From NCBI GenBank assembly GCA_009760855.2, contig WPIO01000022.1, positions 2,423,001 to 2,487,000 on the forward strand: a stretch of 64,000 bases of DNA. Direction: 5' to 3'. The notes beneath the pieces were generated by a model that made no database searches, had not been told where the DNA came from, and worked only from the letters and a program-made list of their open reading frames with translations. This document shows, piece by piece, positions 11,460 to 24,457 of the stretch (position 1 is the first letter of the stretch; each line of letters starts with the position of its first letter). The translations under genes and the position numbers were made by a program. This DNA is from Cristatella mucedo. Its lineage: Eukaryota > Bryozoa > Phylactolaemata > Cristatellidae.

Positions 11460-12790
11460 AGCTTTTGGCATGGCTCGATGATGCGATAGTAAGTGAGCAG
11501 CCGACAGAGCCGTACTCGTGGAATCCTTCACCGCATCTGCCACCTCGATAGTGCCATAAATTCCGAGAGGATCCCTCTGTGGACATCCACACAGGACTCC
11601 CCTCCCTCATTTCCATGCAGCACCTCAATGTCTGTATTCAAGGCAGCCACAAGTGACCTCATCCTGAAATTCATCTTCCAGTCAAAGAAGACTACTAGCC
11701 CTCTAGACCCTGTTCCCGCTCCCCTACTTCAAAAGTGTGTAGATCTGCTGCTGCAATGCATTACTAACCTGATAAATCTGTCCTTAGCCTCAGGTCTTGT
11801 CCCTGCAGTTTTCAAAAAGGCTGTTGTTAGGTCACTAATTAAGAAAGCAACACTAGACCAATATAATTTGAGGATCTTCCACCCAGTCTTTCTTCTACCG
11901 CCCCATCAAAGACACTGGAACAAGTCGTGGCAAACCAGCTGAACTCATGTATTGAAACATCAAACCTTGCTAGTAAGTTCCAGTCTGGTTTTAGAGCTAA
12001 TCACTCTACAGAGTGGCATTCCTTAGGGTGTATAACGACCTGCTTAGGAATGCAGACTTTGGTAAAGTCTGGTTGTTCTGCTTGATCTTTCGGCAGCATT
12101 TGATACTATCGATCACCAAGTCCTGCTCGAGCACATCTTAAATCGCCTGGGCATCACTAGCACTGTGCTGCAATGGTTTGGTACTATCTCAAAGGGAGAC
12201 TTGAGATTTATGATAAAAGGGTAGGACAAAGGTCATCAGAGTAGCCATTGAAGTACAGCGATTCCTCAGGGGTCTGTGCTTGGTCTGCTTATTTTCTCAA
12301 TTTATATTCTTCCTCTTGCCGATGTGATTGCCAAGCGCAATCTAGGCTTTCATTTCTATGCAGGTTACACTCAGTTGTACCTGTGCTTCGATCCCTTCCA
12401 GCCCTACAGCATGTCAAAGTCTCGTAACTCCGTTCTGCATGTATTGCTGACATTAGCACGTTGATAGCAGCAAACTTTCTCAGATTGAATATTGATAAAA
12501 ACCAACTTAGTAGTTATGGGCAAACCAAGTGTGACTCAGAAATTGGAAAGCTTGCCGCTCAAAATTGGCTCTGCAGCATATCTCATGTAACATCTGCACG
12601 AAATCTGGTTGTCTTGTTCCAAAGTGACCTATCACTAGACGACCACATTAGCTTCACAGTCAAGTCTACCTACTTTTTGCTACTTAACCTTGCTAAAATT
12701 CGGGCTTGCTTAGACAAGTATACCACTTCTAAATTGGCCCATAAGGTCTGCTGCTGGTCCAGGCTGCTCAGATAAATGCAAGGCATTTCT
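11460..12790 (+). pseudogene. LINE-B reverse transcriptase fragment, decayed
   Basis: Pieces in shifting frames resemble a CR1/L2-like non-LTR reverse transcriptase: an LDPVPAPLLQKC segment (about 11697-11735) with INLSLASGLVPAVFKKAVVR after it, a [14 protein letters not shown]-like region near 12085-12125, and a [12 protein letters not shown] segment near 12349 in which the catalytic YADD box has decayed to YAGY. The terminal part (DLSLDDHISFTVKS) matches the LINE-B copy at 31665. Several stops and frameshifts are present. It lies in sense orientation within the intron and does not contribute to the phosphatase. Confidence 0.8.
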
Positions 12791-13924
12791 CGGCAAACAA
12801 CTTTGATTTGGAAGTTGGTCCACTGACCTAGCTGGTGAGCCTTCCCCACTGTTGGCCAAGCTTACAGTTCATAGTTGATGGAGCAAAACCTGTATTGGAG
12901 GAAAATAAAATGTATTTCAAAATTGTATTTAATAGCTTTCCTATAAAAACGTAAACCTAATTTTATGAAATGAGGTCATCAGCACTGGATAGCAAATCAG
13001 CATTGAGTTTTGTTTCTTTACGTAACCCACAAATGTGCTGACTCATCGTTGAATTTATAATAACTATTTAGGAAGCCTTCTCCAGAAGAATCATCGGCAC
13101 ATTTTATTCGTGTGTATCCATTGTTACCTAAGGCAGGCGCATGCAAAGCATGTTCAATTTCAACTATGAGAGCGCATGGTGCAGCTACATGTGCAAATTA
13201 TCTCTTCTTTTTGACATACCACTCGTCATGGCTATATTGTCATAGTACTACTATAAACTTCACAGTGGCATAATGTAAGTGTGTCAGTGACTGTGCCGGA
13301 CTAGCTTGCTTAGAAACGTAGTTATCTGTTGACTGAGTGGCCTTATAAAGATTAGACTTGCTTGATATGCATGAGATAACAGCTCATGATATGTATGAGC
13401 TCAGTTGTTCAGCTCCTGCCACCTCTGGTATTTTTTATCCATGCATCTCCCCTGTGACTAAACTGCTAGCTTGCTTGATTTTATAGCAACTAAGTCGCAG
13501 CAGCACTTGGCCGTGGTATCGGCACTTTGCTATGATGCAGCAGGTTGGGCCTGAGTCATTGGGTACCGAGTACGGAGAAAGCGTCTGGTTACTCTCTCAG
13601 TCGCTACATACTTGCCACTTGCCTGCATAATCAGGCTTCTCCTCTGGTGCCTGCCACTTACCGCCCACCCTTCCAGCCTTCTCTTTGAGCTAGGAGTAGG
13701 TAGGTTTGAAGGCGGAACAAGAACAAGCTCAGCGAGCATTTAGATGAAGCTGCTCTGCGAGTTTCCGGGAGCCAGTTAGCGCTACTGAGCTATGGGTGTT
13801 TAGTCTCTCCATCAGGGCAGCACGTGCTCAGAATTTTCTTTGTTGAAATAACTCAGCAGTGAATGTGCAACTGTTCGAGTGCACCACTGTTCGACCATAG
13901 AATAAGGAAGAATACAATCTTGGG
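12791..13924. other. Intron sequence, no feature recognised
   Basis: AT-rich in the first part. I see no coding homology, tRNA-like or repeat signature here beyond short T and A runs. Confidence 0.55.
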
Positions 13925-14440
13925 TCACTAAAGATTTATAATAATGATAATAATACATTTGTGTGGCACCCTCAGAGAACCGAATCTCTTTCTAGGCACT
14001 TTACAGATGGTGTATAGAAAGCATTGCCAAATGATTGGTGGTAACATCCGCAAGCAGCAGGCATAGTGTAAGCAGGTACACACATACGAAGAACGAATCA
14101 TAAAGACCCACCAAATGGTGCAATAAACTGGCGTGTTTTAAGCTTCTTTTTAAATGTCATCATGTCAGGGGATGTTGTGATGACGTGAGTCGATAGTGCG
14201 TTCCAGGCTTTGGAAGCATAGGAACTAAAGGCACAGTCTCCCACGATTTTGAGGTTCATACAAGGTATGGCTAAACGATTCGAGTCAGAACAGCAGGTTT
14301 TGTGATTCTTGGCCTGGTGGGGGAGTAGCTCTGATAGGTAGGCTGAAGCCAGAGAATGAAGAGACCTAAAAGTGAGTGACAGAACCTTAAAGTCGATTAT
14401 ATACGCTTGATTGGAAGCCGGTGCAGATCGGTGAGAAGTG
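13925..14440 (-). mobile_element. LINE-B 3' part (reversed)
   Basis: The reverse strand reads the C-terminal LINE-B reading frame followed by the 3' tail (GTGCC ... AGAGATTCGGTTCTCTGAGG hairpin, ATT repeats), matching 31665-32495. It is interrupted by stops. Confidence 0.75.
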
Positions 14441-17334
14441 GTGTGCTAGGGCAATTTCGACGCAGAGCTTTTTGACCCCTGACCCCCAGATTCTGAGAAT
14501 GTGCTACGCATGCGTTTCGACGAGTGGCTGCAGTGACGGCTGCAAGCACCCTCCACCACTACTGGCTACTCGTTTTTTTAGCGACATGCTGTGCAGCCCG
14601 TTCGTTTTGTTGATTTCACGGCCGGTACGAAGCTGCATCGACTGCTGACCGGAGCAGCCAATCGCATCAGCCCAGCCCGGCATCCATGCCACTGCAGTGC
14701 TCCGAGATTGTAAAGTGCTGTAAATACGATGACTGCGAGCTAAAAACGAGAGGGATAGAGACTTCCGACAGTTTGACTTCTACAGCATGACGTATCTTAT
14801 GTGTGTTCCTCCACGCTTGCTGTTTAGCTAGACTCCTCACGGGTATAGCGCAGCTAAATGACCGTATACCGACCGTTGGCGATGCTGAGAGAAGTAGGAA
14901 GTGTTGGCCCTGTGTGCTTGGTTTTTGCAGGCTCACTTTTTCACAATGCTACCTTATTAGATGCACGTTCTCGGTGTGCTTTAAATGGTCTCACGAAGGC
15001 TGACGATTGCCGTGATTGCACGAATGTTCGACATTGTCGAGGGAAGTGAAGTAGCTGCTGTGAGGGCTCCTTTTGCTCCCTACTCTGTCTTGCTCTTGCC
15101 TGCGCCTTGTTTACCTTTTTCTCAAAAGTACGGCTGTACCCACAGTCTAACTTCCGGCCACAAATGTGCACCGATATCTTTAGTCAGTGTAACCGTTCCA
15201 AGGCCATTCGGCCACTTTGCAATTTGTCCTGCCAAAGGCTCCAGCACACTGGTGCCTTGTAGCTGTGAATTTACTATACTGGATTTTTCAAGCATGCTGC
15301 CATGTAAATAAACGTATTTTCTAATTATCTTACTAATAAGTGAACAAGTCGTGAGATATTTGGAGGAACTGTGTACATGCCAGCCACCGGAGGTATGATT
15401 CTGGAAGTTCCGAATTGTAGGTAGCATGCATAGCACACATGCACGGAGTTTCAGTTTTGACAATCTGAACCCTTATCCTCTCTAGAGTGACGTGAATTCT
15501 CTGCTTGCACAAAAAGGGCAGAGGTGGAATTATTGAGCACGTCTTCTATTCACAGACTGATCTTTCATCCGGCCTATCATCCTGCTGCCATTCGTCAATA
15601 GGTTGAGGCAGTGGTGGTATGTTGGAGTGAAGAGATACTCGAATATGTAAGCCTGAAGTTTAAGTGTCGATGGAAAAGCGTGTCTATACATTAGCGAGCT
15701 GAACTAGCGCTGTCATTTTATCCCCGCAGCACCAAGCTGGCTGTGCTAGTCTATCCCTTCAATGATCTGACTCTGAGACATGAATGACTGATGGCTTAAG
15801 GGCCTCATTCTTCTATAGATTGGAATACGAACATCGTTCAGTAAGACTAAGTGTGGGCTCATATCTCGAATAGAATGCACACCTGACTCGACATGTGGGT
15901 AGCATTATCATCGTCCGATTCGACTAGCTTATTTATAACCGGCCTTCAACATAAATAATCAGCTGCTACTCAGGCTGGCTGTCAATTCTGCCAAGCCATC
16001 GACTGCCCTGACCCACGTGACAAGTCCTGTCTGACTGTGCCAGTCAAAATTCCTATTGCCAGCTTTACCATACCGGATCTACTGATGGTTGGGCAGCCCA
16101 AGGTGGCTGGCACCTTTGCATGCATCCATCTAATGAGTAAGGGTTGCTGCTTGATGAGATGAATAAGGGTTGACTTTCTTCAGTGAAAAAATAGAAGTCG
16201 TTTGCAATGCTATACTTCATATATTTATCGGGTTGGACGACAGTAAAATTGTTACAAATTGGGTTCACCCCGAGGTCGTGCGACAGCATTGCCAATCTTG
16301 TGTGAGCACAGCCGTAGTCGTAATGTGCTCGTGTTTGCTAGGTTGGTCTTCGCACGACAGCGGTGCCTGTCTAACTGTCTTTGGAATGTTTGTGAATTAC
16401 TTGCTGGGAGTGGCAGCATACCTGCTCGGGCACCTGCCCCATTCAGCCATTACTGTGCAGAGACACGGCCTCCATAGTTAGTGGTGGGTCGGTCCAGATG
16501 AGCATCCCAGGCTACAGGCTAGTAGCTTGGATATGTAGGGCAGTATGTCTGCCTGCCGAAACTGATTCGTGGGTTTGACCTTTAGGTGCAGCGCGTGACT
16601 TTCGCGAGTTTTGCTGTTGGCAACATGGGAGCCAGTGATCAGCATCACGAATTCCAGATCCTCATTCAAATTGTGAGTTCTGCCGACGGCAGCCTTAAAT
16701 GGCGTCTGTAATGCGAGGTACCTTTTATACTCGACCCCAATCCTTGTACTTTGGCTGCACTCAAAGTTGCACGGAATTCGGAAGGCGCCCTCATACTTTG
16801 TCTGTCAGGCCTTAGGTCAGCCTCCAATCCACCTGTATAGATTTGTTTGCAGAAATTGAGCAAATTTGAGAAATTGTTTGAGCAAATTGTTTTGCTTTTC
16901 TCCAAAAGCCCGGGTTACAGGTAGCCAGTCCTCCATAGGCTAATGGGAGAGTGCTAATGAGCTGCGACTAAGGTGGCGGACAGGCCGACGGTGGTGGTAG
17001 CCGTGGGGGTGTACTTTGGATGTGACTGAGTGGGCTACTTTGGCAGGCTTCGTGTGATAGATGTTCCCAGTCTCTGGCTGCTAGCTCGGCGTGCCAATTG
17101 ATTGGCTGCAACTATGTGTAGTGCACTTAAAAAGCTTATGGCTGGCATTATTGATGACGGCTCTCTCATTCTGCGAAATAGAGCTAGAGCATTAAACATA
17201 ATTGAATTTGACCATGCTAGTGATGCTGCCAACTGGCAGCATTCGCGAAGCAAAAGGAAGTGGTGTGAGCCCTGCTCTGCAATCTGGCCAAAAACTCGGC
17301 GCCTACTCACATGGTCGGATTCGCTGGTTTGCAG
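14441..17334. other. Intron sequence upstream of the transmembrane exon
   Basis: About 2.9 kb with no recognised repeat family or coding domain. Small ORFs on both strands (for example 14985-15311 and 16170-16481) lack motifs. Confidence 0.5.
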
Positions 17335-17419
17335 GGAACGAAGGGATTTGGATCGGCATTGGAGCAGGTGCTGCCATAGTACTGGTTATTGTTGCAATTA
17401 TCATTATCGTGATTTGGAG
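17335..17419 (+). CDS. RPTP exon e3: transmembrane helix
   Basis: Follows acceptor GGTTTGCAG and precedes donor GTAAGC; phase 1 in, phase 2 out; residues 175-202. The product begins GNEG and continues as an uninterrupted hydrophobic segment of about 24 residues (179-202: Ile, Val, Gly and Ala, with Trp near each end), then Arg203 across the junction. This is a single-pass type I anchor. It separates the Ser/Thr-rich outside from the basic cytoplasmic start in e4. A GXGAG pattern in the helix could favour helix packing (inference). Confidence 0.93.
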
Positions 17420-17929
17420 GTAAGCGGTTTCTGCATTGGCAAACAAATCGATTTATTGTATAGCCGCCTGTATGTTTATGGTGGTATATGCAATGCATGT
17501 GCTGTAGACGTTAGGTGGGATGCAGTGCATGCGACTGTGTACAAGCTCGCGTGCACCCACGTGGGAATGCATGCATTCGTGAGAGTGCTTGCGCAGGCTC
17601 ACACACACATTTATAGTGTACACAATGCCTATAAGTAAGTGGTATGAGCTCAAGGCCAACGTCTGTCGTCTCTGTTTGGCCGGTATTGGGAAGTTAAAAG
17701 AGTTCTGCATCCCGTGGAGATTGTTTTTGATGTAAGCTATGCTTTAATGACTCAGTAGCAGTGTTGTTGGTTTTGCACTTGCCTCGGAGTTTATTATGTG
17801 TACATGGCATGTACATTTTCTAGGGTCGAAAATAATTGTTAATGTCAAGTTTGTACACAATTCACTAAGCTTGTATGACCAGTACCGACAATGCATGCAA
17901 AGCTGCGTGAGCGCCACGGAGCTTGGGGT

Positions 17930-19150
17930 ACAGGTAAGAGGTACAGGTTATATGCTTGGTTTGCTCGATCTTTCAGCAGCTTTTGATACTATCGATCACC
18001 AAGTCCTTCTCGAACGCTTCTTATCTCGCATGGGGTACACTGGTACTGCACTGCAATGGTTCAGGTCCTATGTCAGTGGGAGACTCCAGGGTGTTGATGT
18101 GAATGAACAACGATCATTTGGGGAACAACTGAATTATGGGCTACCTCAGGGGTCTATGCTTGACCCTATTCTTTTCATGGTTTATACTATCCCTCTTACC
18201 GATGTGATTGCCAGGCACAATTTAGGCTTTCACTTCTAGGTTCCTTTATTCTTTGGCTCTGGCCTACCTATCAGATCTACTCACCTACCAGGTTATGTAT
18301 CGTACCGAGAATGACGATAAAGCCGAAGTGCTGCTCGTAGGACACCCCAAACGTGTGGCTGGATTAAAAGGCTTTGCTCTTCTAATAGGTGATGCTGTTG
18401 TGCGACCACCACCACGTGCTCGAAATTTCGGTGTCGTTTTCGACAGCTGTCTCAATTTTGAAAGCTTCATTAAGAAAACTGCTTCTACAGCTAGCCATCA
18501 CGTCCAATCCCTACCCAAGATTAGGACCTGTCTTCCAGTGTCTTGCAAAAAGTTTAACTAGCTCCTTAGTTCTGTCACGGCTTGATTATTGTAATTCCCT
18601 TTTGGCTGGGCTACCGAAGAAAGCAACTAAGCCACTGCAGCTGGCTATGAATATGGCTGCAAGGCTAGTCTACAAGTCCCAGATGTTTGAGCACGTGTCT
18701 CCTTTGCTAAAAGAGCTACTAGCATGGATGACGGTTGAGCAACGGAGACAGAGCGAAGTCCTTACGCCGACCCACAAGGCCCACCACGGCTTGGCTCCTT
18801 TGCACCTAGCTGAACAGCTGCACCAGTTTCAATCTCTTCACGCCCTCAGGTCCTGTATGGACAATAAATTAGCTGTTCTATTCCTCCGCTTAAAGACCAT
18901 TGGCAATAGAAGCTTTAGCTCTGCAGGTCTTAGCTGTGGAACTTGCTTCCACAATTCTTACGCAACGACAACTACTCTCCTGCTGCCTACTATGGCTCAT
19001 TCTTTTCAGAGGTTCTGAGGTGCTATTTCCATGCTACTCACTTCCTCAACTGCTCTCCTGACTCAGTTGTGCTTCTCACTTTCTCTTTGCTGTGTGAGAC
19101 GAAGTCTGTTGGCTACCGAATGCCTACTGGAAGCCGCGTAGGCTGTGAGT
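17930..19150 (+). pseudogene. LINE-A reverse transcriptase fragment, decayed
   Basis: A non-LTR reverse transcriptase remnant. [18 protein letters not shown] and LPQGSMLDPILF lie near 17967-18171, then HNLGFHF. Sequence jumps at 18238, where a LINE-B-like scrap (CTACCTATCAGATCTACTC) intrudes. It then resumes with a KAEVLLVGHP segment and an SRLDYCNSLLAGLPKKATKPLQ region (about 18577-18642). The tail to 19150 is the LINE-A 3' end seen in other copies. The YADD box is missing where the break lies. Inactive. Confidence 0.82.
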
Positions 19151-19194
19151 AGGCTATACAAAACTCTCATGCGTTAACACCCACATAGTCTTTG

Positions 19195-19660
19195 TGGAAT
19201 TACAGACGGAGATACATCACATTACCGCACGATTTTCGGAATCAAATTGTGTACCTGTGCCTTGCACCAACCTCAAATCCTTTGGAGACCATGCCTTTAG
19301 TTTATATGCTCCCAAAGCCCGGAACTCACTTATGACTGGCATTATGACATTCTCTGACTTGACCACATCTAAAAGGTAGCTAATAACACATTTAGTCATC
19401 ACAGCATTTTTAGTGGGTCGATGTGATTAGTCCTTAGTGTGCTTGTGCTTGCTGACACTGTGTTTGCTGCCACTAACCACATTTGCATGCTGACCCTGTG
19501 GGTGACACCTCTAACCATGTTATGCTTGTTTTCATTGAGCATCCTGCCACTAACCATTCGATCGTGCTTCCTGTGCTGCAAATGTGAAATGCCTCAAAAG
19601 AGATTGAGTTCTCTTGAGGCGCTATAACAAATGTGTGTATTATTATTATATCCCATGTGT
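19195..19660 (+). mobile_element. LINE-B 3' end
   Basis: Contains the CTCAAATCCTTTGGAGACC motif near 19270, the C-terminal ALVFSLYAPKARNSL-like frame, then the tail (AAATGCCTCAAAAGAGATTGAGTTCTCTTGAGGCGCT) and ATT repeats. Compare 31665-32495. Confidence 0.75.
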
Positions 19661-20100
19661 GAACGACGCAGCCATTCGATGGAATCGGGTAGGCTGCCCA
19701 CAGAGCCTGATGAAATACGAGATCGGCAACAATGTGCAACTGAGTTTGACGATAGAAACGTGTTGTGAGTGCAGTCTAATCAGATTATCAGGAAAACTTA
19801 CTGCTGACCTAAATAGAAACCCTTTTTAAGCTCGTGATATGCACTGTAGACCTGCCACCCTGCAAACTTCGGTCGTAGTCTTGATGCAACACCAAGCTTA
19901 ACACATATGCTCGTGAAAGCTTTGAGTTGATTGATGATACTGTAAGTGCAGCTGCCTAAAGGCACGTGTGCTTATGCTATGCCTCTCATTTCGAAACGCA
20001 TATATGAAAGCTTTCATGCTGCACTGAACGTTTTCTCATTTGCCATTAGTCAATTTATCCTGTAAACTTCCAATTTGGCATGTTTTTGTGTGATCTATAG

Positions 20101-20174
20101 GAAAAGGCAAGCCAAGAAGTCTGCAAAGCAGAGACCTTTCATCAGCCCCGAGCAAACGCCTCTTACCTTTATTG
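20101..20174 (+). CDS. RPTP exon e4: basic juxtamembrane segment
   Basis: Acceptor TGATCTATAG, donor GTCAGT; phase 2 in, phase 1 out; residues 203-227. The sequence is RKRQAKKSAKQR followed by PFISPEQTPLTFI. The cluster of Arg and Lys directly after the helix is the stop-transfer signal that sets the cytoplasmic side. Nothing here is catalytic. The reading frame links e3 to e5 exactly. Confidence 0.85.
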
Positions 20175-20261
20175 GTCAGTGAATTAGCATTGTGTAGTGC
20201 TATGCTTGTGCATTTGCAACCTGGTTACCGACGAATGTAGTCACGTTTTTATAATATATAT

Positions 20262-20393
20262 GTGTGTGTATATAATTCATTTATATAGCACCCTAAGATA
20301 ACTTAATCACTATTCAGGCACTTCACATAGGCCTCGGGGCTCGAGCCCACGACCTCAGCAAGACCGTGGTCGGGGCGAGCACCTTAACCACCG
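20262..20393 (-). mobile_element. SINE-1 copy (reversed)
   Basis: The reverse strand carries GGTTAAGGTGCTCGCCCCGA, GTGGGCTCGAGCCCCG and the tail with CCTGAATAGTGATTAAGTT. The 3' end abuts an AT-rich TGTGTGTATATAATTC stretch. Confidence 0.8.
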
Positions 20394-20719
20394 TAGTGTG
20401 AGGTTCGATTACCTCTTATATTTCTCAATGCAGTGTCTGCCAATGATCTGCAATGGCCCAATGGAAAAATAGGGGTACTGCAAACTGTCTGGTAAATGGT
20501 AGTGCGGTGATGCACCAACTATATCGCTTCTATGTGTTGTCTGGCTCGAATCCACACATGCCAATATTGGGTGTTCCTATGTCATGCAATGTTTTCAGAG
20601 TGCGGCATATCCCTGAATTATTCTCTGCCGCCACCTCACCACGCAGGTCTTGTATTAGAGCCACGGAGCAGGTAATCTGTACTATCCACTGCCAGTTGAA
20701 TGCTAGGCGCTAAGGTTAG

Positions 20720-21125
20720 TCTACCAATACATCGTACAAACCTCAAATCCTTTGGAGACCGTGCATTTAGTTCGTATGCTCCCAAAGCCTGGAACTCCCT
20801 CCCGACTTGCATCACGACATCTCCTGACTTGACCACATTTAAAAAGAAATTAAAAACGCACCTATTTACGACATCATTTAATGGGTCCCTGTGATTCGTC
20901 GTTTATGTGCTTGTGCGTGCTGACGCTGTGCATGCTGCCACTGACCACATTTGCATGCTGACCCTGTGCATGTCACCCCTAACCATGTTATTCATGTTGT
21001 TCATCAAGCACGATATGACTCACCATTCAGTTGCATTTCCCTTTGCAGAAAATGTAAAGCGCCTAGAAAGAGATTGAGTTCTCTGAGGGCTTTATCACGT
21101 GTATTATTGTTATTATTATTATTAA
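20720..21125 (+). mobile_element. LINE-B 3' end
   Basis: CGTACAAACCTCAAATCC, TTAAAAACGCACCTATTTA, the conserved CATTTGCATGCTGACCCTG, and the AAAGCGCCTAGAAAGAGATT hairpin tail ending in ATT repeats. Nearly the same sequence is at 30565-30880. Confidence 0.82.
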
Positions 21126-21194
21126 GGTTATTCTGCCACTGTAAGCCGATCCTGACTTTAATTTTATCATTTCAATACAATAATAATAATAATA

Positions 21195-22180
21195 ATAAGA
21201 CCTTTTTATAGTACCATGAGAAAACTAAATCTCTTTCTAGGCACTTTACCTATGCTGTTAAGGAAGCATGTCAATTGATTAGTCATAACATGCTCAGTGT
21301 CTGCATCCATAAGCACCCAGATGACAATTAACACAGACCCAGAAAATGCTGTAAGGAAAAGGAACGTTTTTGCTTCTTTTTAAATTTCATCACATCATGG
21401 TTTTAAATTGTATCTACTTCAAAAACTTGACTTTCATAAAAAATAAAATTTGCTTCGATATGTAAGTATAAAGGACAATTCACAGGGACAGCAAATGCTG
21501 AGGGTTATGTGGGTTTTTAGCTTCCTTTTAAATCAGGAGACGTCGTGATGTCAATTGGTAGGGATTCTAGGCTTTAGCAGCATAGGAACTAATAAACGGT
21601 CTCTAAAGGAATTAGCTGGGCCATCGGGGCAGCTGAATGATTTAAGTCAGAGGACCTGGTGATAAGATCGAAACCCTGACGAGTAAGTATTTCCGGTTAG
21701 AATGGAGCAAGAGAATGAAGGGTCCTAAAATTGAGTGACAGAGCCTTGAAGGCAATACTATGCTTGATGAGGGAGCCAGTGCAGGTCGGTGAGAGGTGGT
21801 GTAATGTGGCAGTTAGGACGTACTGTACATGACCGGAAAGCATAGCTGCAGAGTTTTACATCAACCGGCTGTAAACATCTTATTTTACAGACAGGTAGGT
21901 CGGCAAGTAGTGAATTACACAAGTTTGGATGGAATATGACAAACTCACGGGTGTTGTAGCTGAAAATTGACTTAGTTCTGGAGCTGATGTTATCATCTAG
22001 TGAAGGGTAATTTTTTACCATAACACTCAGACTCCATGCAAAGGTTACAGGAGATATGCTGGCTGAGTCCATTTTGAGGACTAGGCCTTTCCAGTTTGGG
22101 AGTGATACTAAGTTCCTTATGCCTGTTAAGCATCTTTGAACGTTGTTCTACGTGAGAAAGTGTCTCATCTAAATGCAAAT
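21195..22180 (-). mobile_element. LINE-B 3' half (reversed)
   Basis: The reverse strand gives the tail near 21215, then a C-terminal frame with HITPPLTDLHWLPHQA (about 21758-21805), and further upstream pieces of the reverse transcriptase C-terminus up to about 22180. Stops are frequent. Confidence 0.72.
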
Positions 22181-23189
22181 ATCAGCAATGCATACGGCTT
22201 CGGAGTTAAGAGAGTTTGAGGTGGAGGCGCTGGACTTCACATGATGGGTCAAAGGACGGATACAATTGTGTGTTATCTATGTAAAAATTAAAGCTTGATG
22301 ACTACAAATGCAAAAGAGAGACTATGCATTGTGAAAAGAAGTGGACCTAGAACAGAAAGAACTCTGGGATACCTTATAATGTAAAGATCCACGAGATGAC
22401 CGTTGGCTTTTGACATCTGCACTCTGAGGAAGGACTTGAACCACTGCAGTCTAGTGACAGTAATACCTCAGCAAATTTATATAAATACTCAAGAAGGATC
22501 ATGTGATGAATGGTATTAAAAGCTACCGAGAAATCCAGCAGAACTGCAGCTAGACTCCACCTAAGTAAGCATCCCTAAGAAGGTCGCTATGCACGCACAG
22601 CAGTGCTGACTTTATGGTGACTTGACAAAAACCTCACTGAAACTTTCTCGCTAGGCTCGATGTTTTAAAATGTTTGACTTTAGCTGGTCTGCCACCACTG
22701 GTTTGAGCCCTGCGCTTGTTAGCCCAGCTCTCCATCTCGAGTTATACATCACGTCTGCAAATAAAGTCATATACTTACAGGAGTACATGCCCAGCAGGTT
22801 AAAAAAATTAAATATTATCTCATGGTACTGACCTCAAGTAGTCTATTTCCTCTCGATGTCCTTAAGTTGGAGGTGACATATACACATTGCTGGCACATCA
22901 GCATCCGGTAATCCGAGTAGACCAACACGATTTTGTAGTTGATTGATTACCATCTTTTATAATCTGCCTGAAATCTGCGCGAATTTCTAAGATCTCAACC
23001 CGATTTGTTCTGAATTGGCTCCAACATATATCTGCTTTGTTTTAGTATGCCACTAGTTCAATGCTTGATTCACGTAAATAAGCAAATTCATATTATGATT
23101 ATGATTGCTATTCATAAATGAAAGGAAAAATTGCATCGTGTTTTAGATGCTTCATCGTGTCATATTGTGTGAGTAATATTCTTTTGTAA
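22181..23189. other. Intron sequence, probably decayed LINE upstream part
   Basis: 22250-22560 reads on the reverse strand like old reverse transcriptase sequence (a region equivalent to DLSAAFDTI near 22520), continuing the LINE at 21195. The rest, to 23189, shows nothing recognisable. Confidence 0.4.
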
Positions 23190-23340
23190 TAATAATAATA
23201 CATTTGTATAGCATCCTCAGAGAACTTAATCTCTTTCTATGCACATTACATATGCTGTAAAGGATGCTCGAATGGTTAGGAGTAGCATGCTTAATTTCAA
23301 CAAGCATAACATGGTTAGACGTGCACATGGTCAGCATGAA
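23190..23340 (-). mobile_element. LINE-B tail (reversed)
   Basis: AATAATAATAATAC, CCTCAGAGAACTTAATCTCTTTC, then AACATGGTTAGACGTGCACA: the reverse of the LINE-B 3' end. Confidence 0.75.
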
Positions 23341-23621
23341 TATAATCCTTCGGTGAATTTTGATGAATATTTCTGGTACTAAATTGAGAAGATCATGTTT
23401 AAATAATTAGTACAGAGATTATGACGATAATATTTCTAGTTGTGAGCTCACTGCTGCCTTATTCAGTTTTTTGCGCTGATTGTGTTCAAAAGCTTATTTA
23501 AGCTCATTTATATGTAGGCGTTTGGAATGTCGTTGGATGTGCTTCAGTGTGCTGCTTGCAGCTCCTTAAATTTAAGTTTTAACACACGAATTGGCATTTT
23601 CCCTATGTTTGGAATGCTTAG

Positions 23622-23770
23622 TAGATTCACCCGGGTCAGATGACCCTCAGAATGATGTCGATGGTGACTGCATATACATGAACACCAATATTAGGAGCCA
23701 TCGAATTTCCTTGAACGAACTGGGAGCCTTTGTGTTGGAGCATGCCGAGGCGATTAAGCTCGAGTACAAG
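23622..23770 (+). CDS. RPTP exon e5: juxtamembrane region and start of D1
   Basis: Acceptor ATGCTTAG, donor GTATTT; phase 1 in, phase 0 out; residues 228-277. The product has an acidic stretch (DSPGSDDPQNDVDGD), then RISLNELGAFVLEHAEAIKLEYK. The last part matches the helix-turn-helix wedge region that precedes RPTP catalytic domains (pattern I-x-V/L-x-E-L ... EY/EF-K). It links the membrane anchor to D1. An alternative acceptor three bases downstream (AG at 23622-23624) would break the phase and was not used. Confidence 0.87.
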
Positions 23771-24457
23771 GTATTTAATTTAGCTTGCCCTTACTAATTT
23801 CACACTTTTATAATCGTCATACATCTCAGCATAACTTGCCATTTGCCTGTATTACTTGTTCATATTTGTCAAAATAAATGGAATTCTGTCTGAGCCGTAG
23901 GGTGTCATGGCATCAGTTCTATATGTTCTCGTCACCAAGTTCCATCTTCATCTGCATGAATCCTTTAGGTGCTTCGTGTGCTCACTAGGTTACCAGAGCC
24001 ACCCAGTGACTGTTGAAAATCTAAGTATTAAAGCCCCGATTGAACTTGTTATTTGCTATGTTTTTGGTAGGTCATGAGATGCTTTGCCATAGCCTGGTAG
24101 GGTCCATCACATTTTCTGAGGCATGTGGTAGTTTTTGCCTTTTCAACGTTAAGCCATCCGGCATGTGTCAGTGAAACCCTGTGACTTTTATATCTTTCAC
24201 TTATTTTACTGTAAACTGTGAGCAATGTTACTTAGGTCCCCTTACTCTTTGTGCCGGAGATGGCACCATTGCCATCATTTCAAGCAGCTCAGCTATCTGC
24301 ATTGACAGTGGGATAATTTGTAGGTGTAGATCTAGATGCTGCTTTGCTCATTTATAGTTTTGTACAGTTGTTGAAACTGCCTGCAGCCATCTTTTCTACT
24401 TGGGCTGCAGCCGTGCTGACCATGCAACCTGCTTGTCATTTGGCTGCCTACTTTCAG

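Noticed and set aside
17102-17638. 178-codon ORF overlapping the transmembrane exon
   Set aside because: It is in a different frame from the hydrophobic segment, and the splice sites at 17334 and 17420 define the exon.
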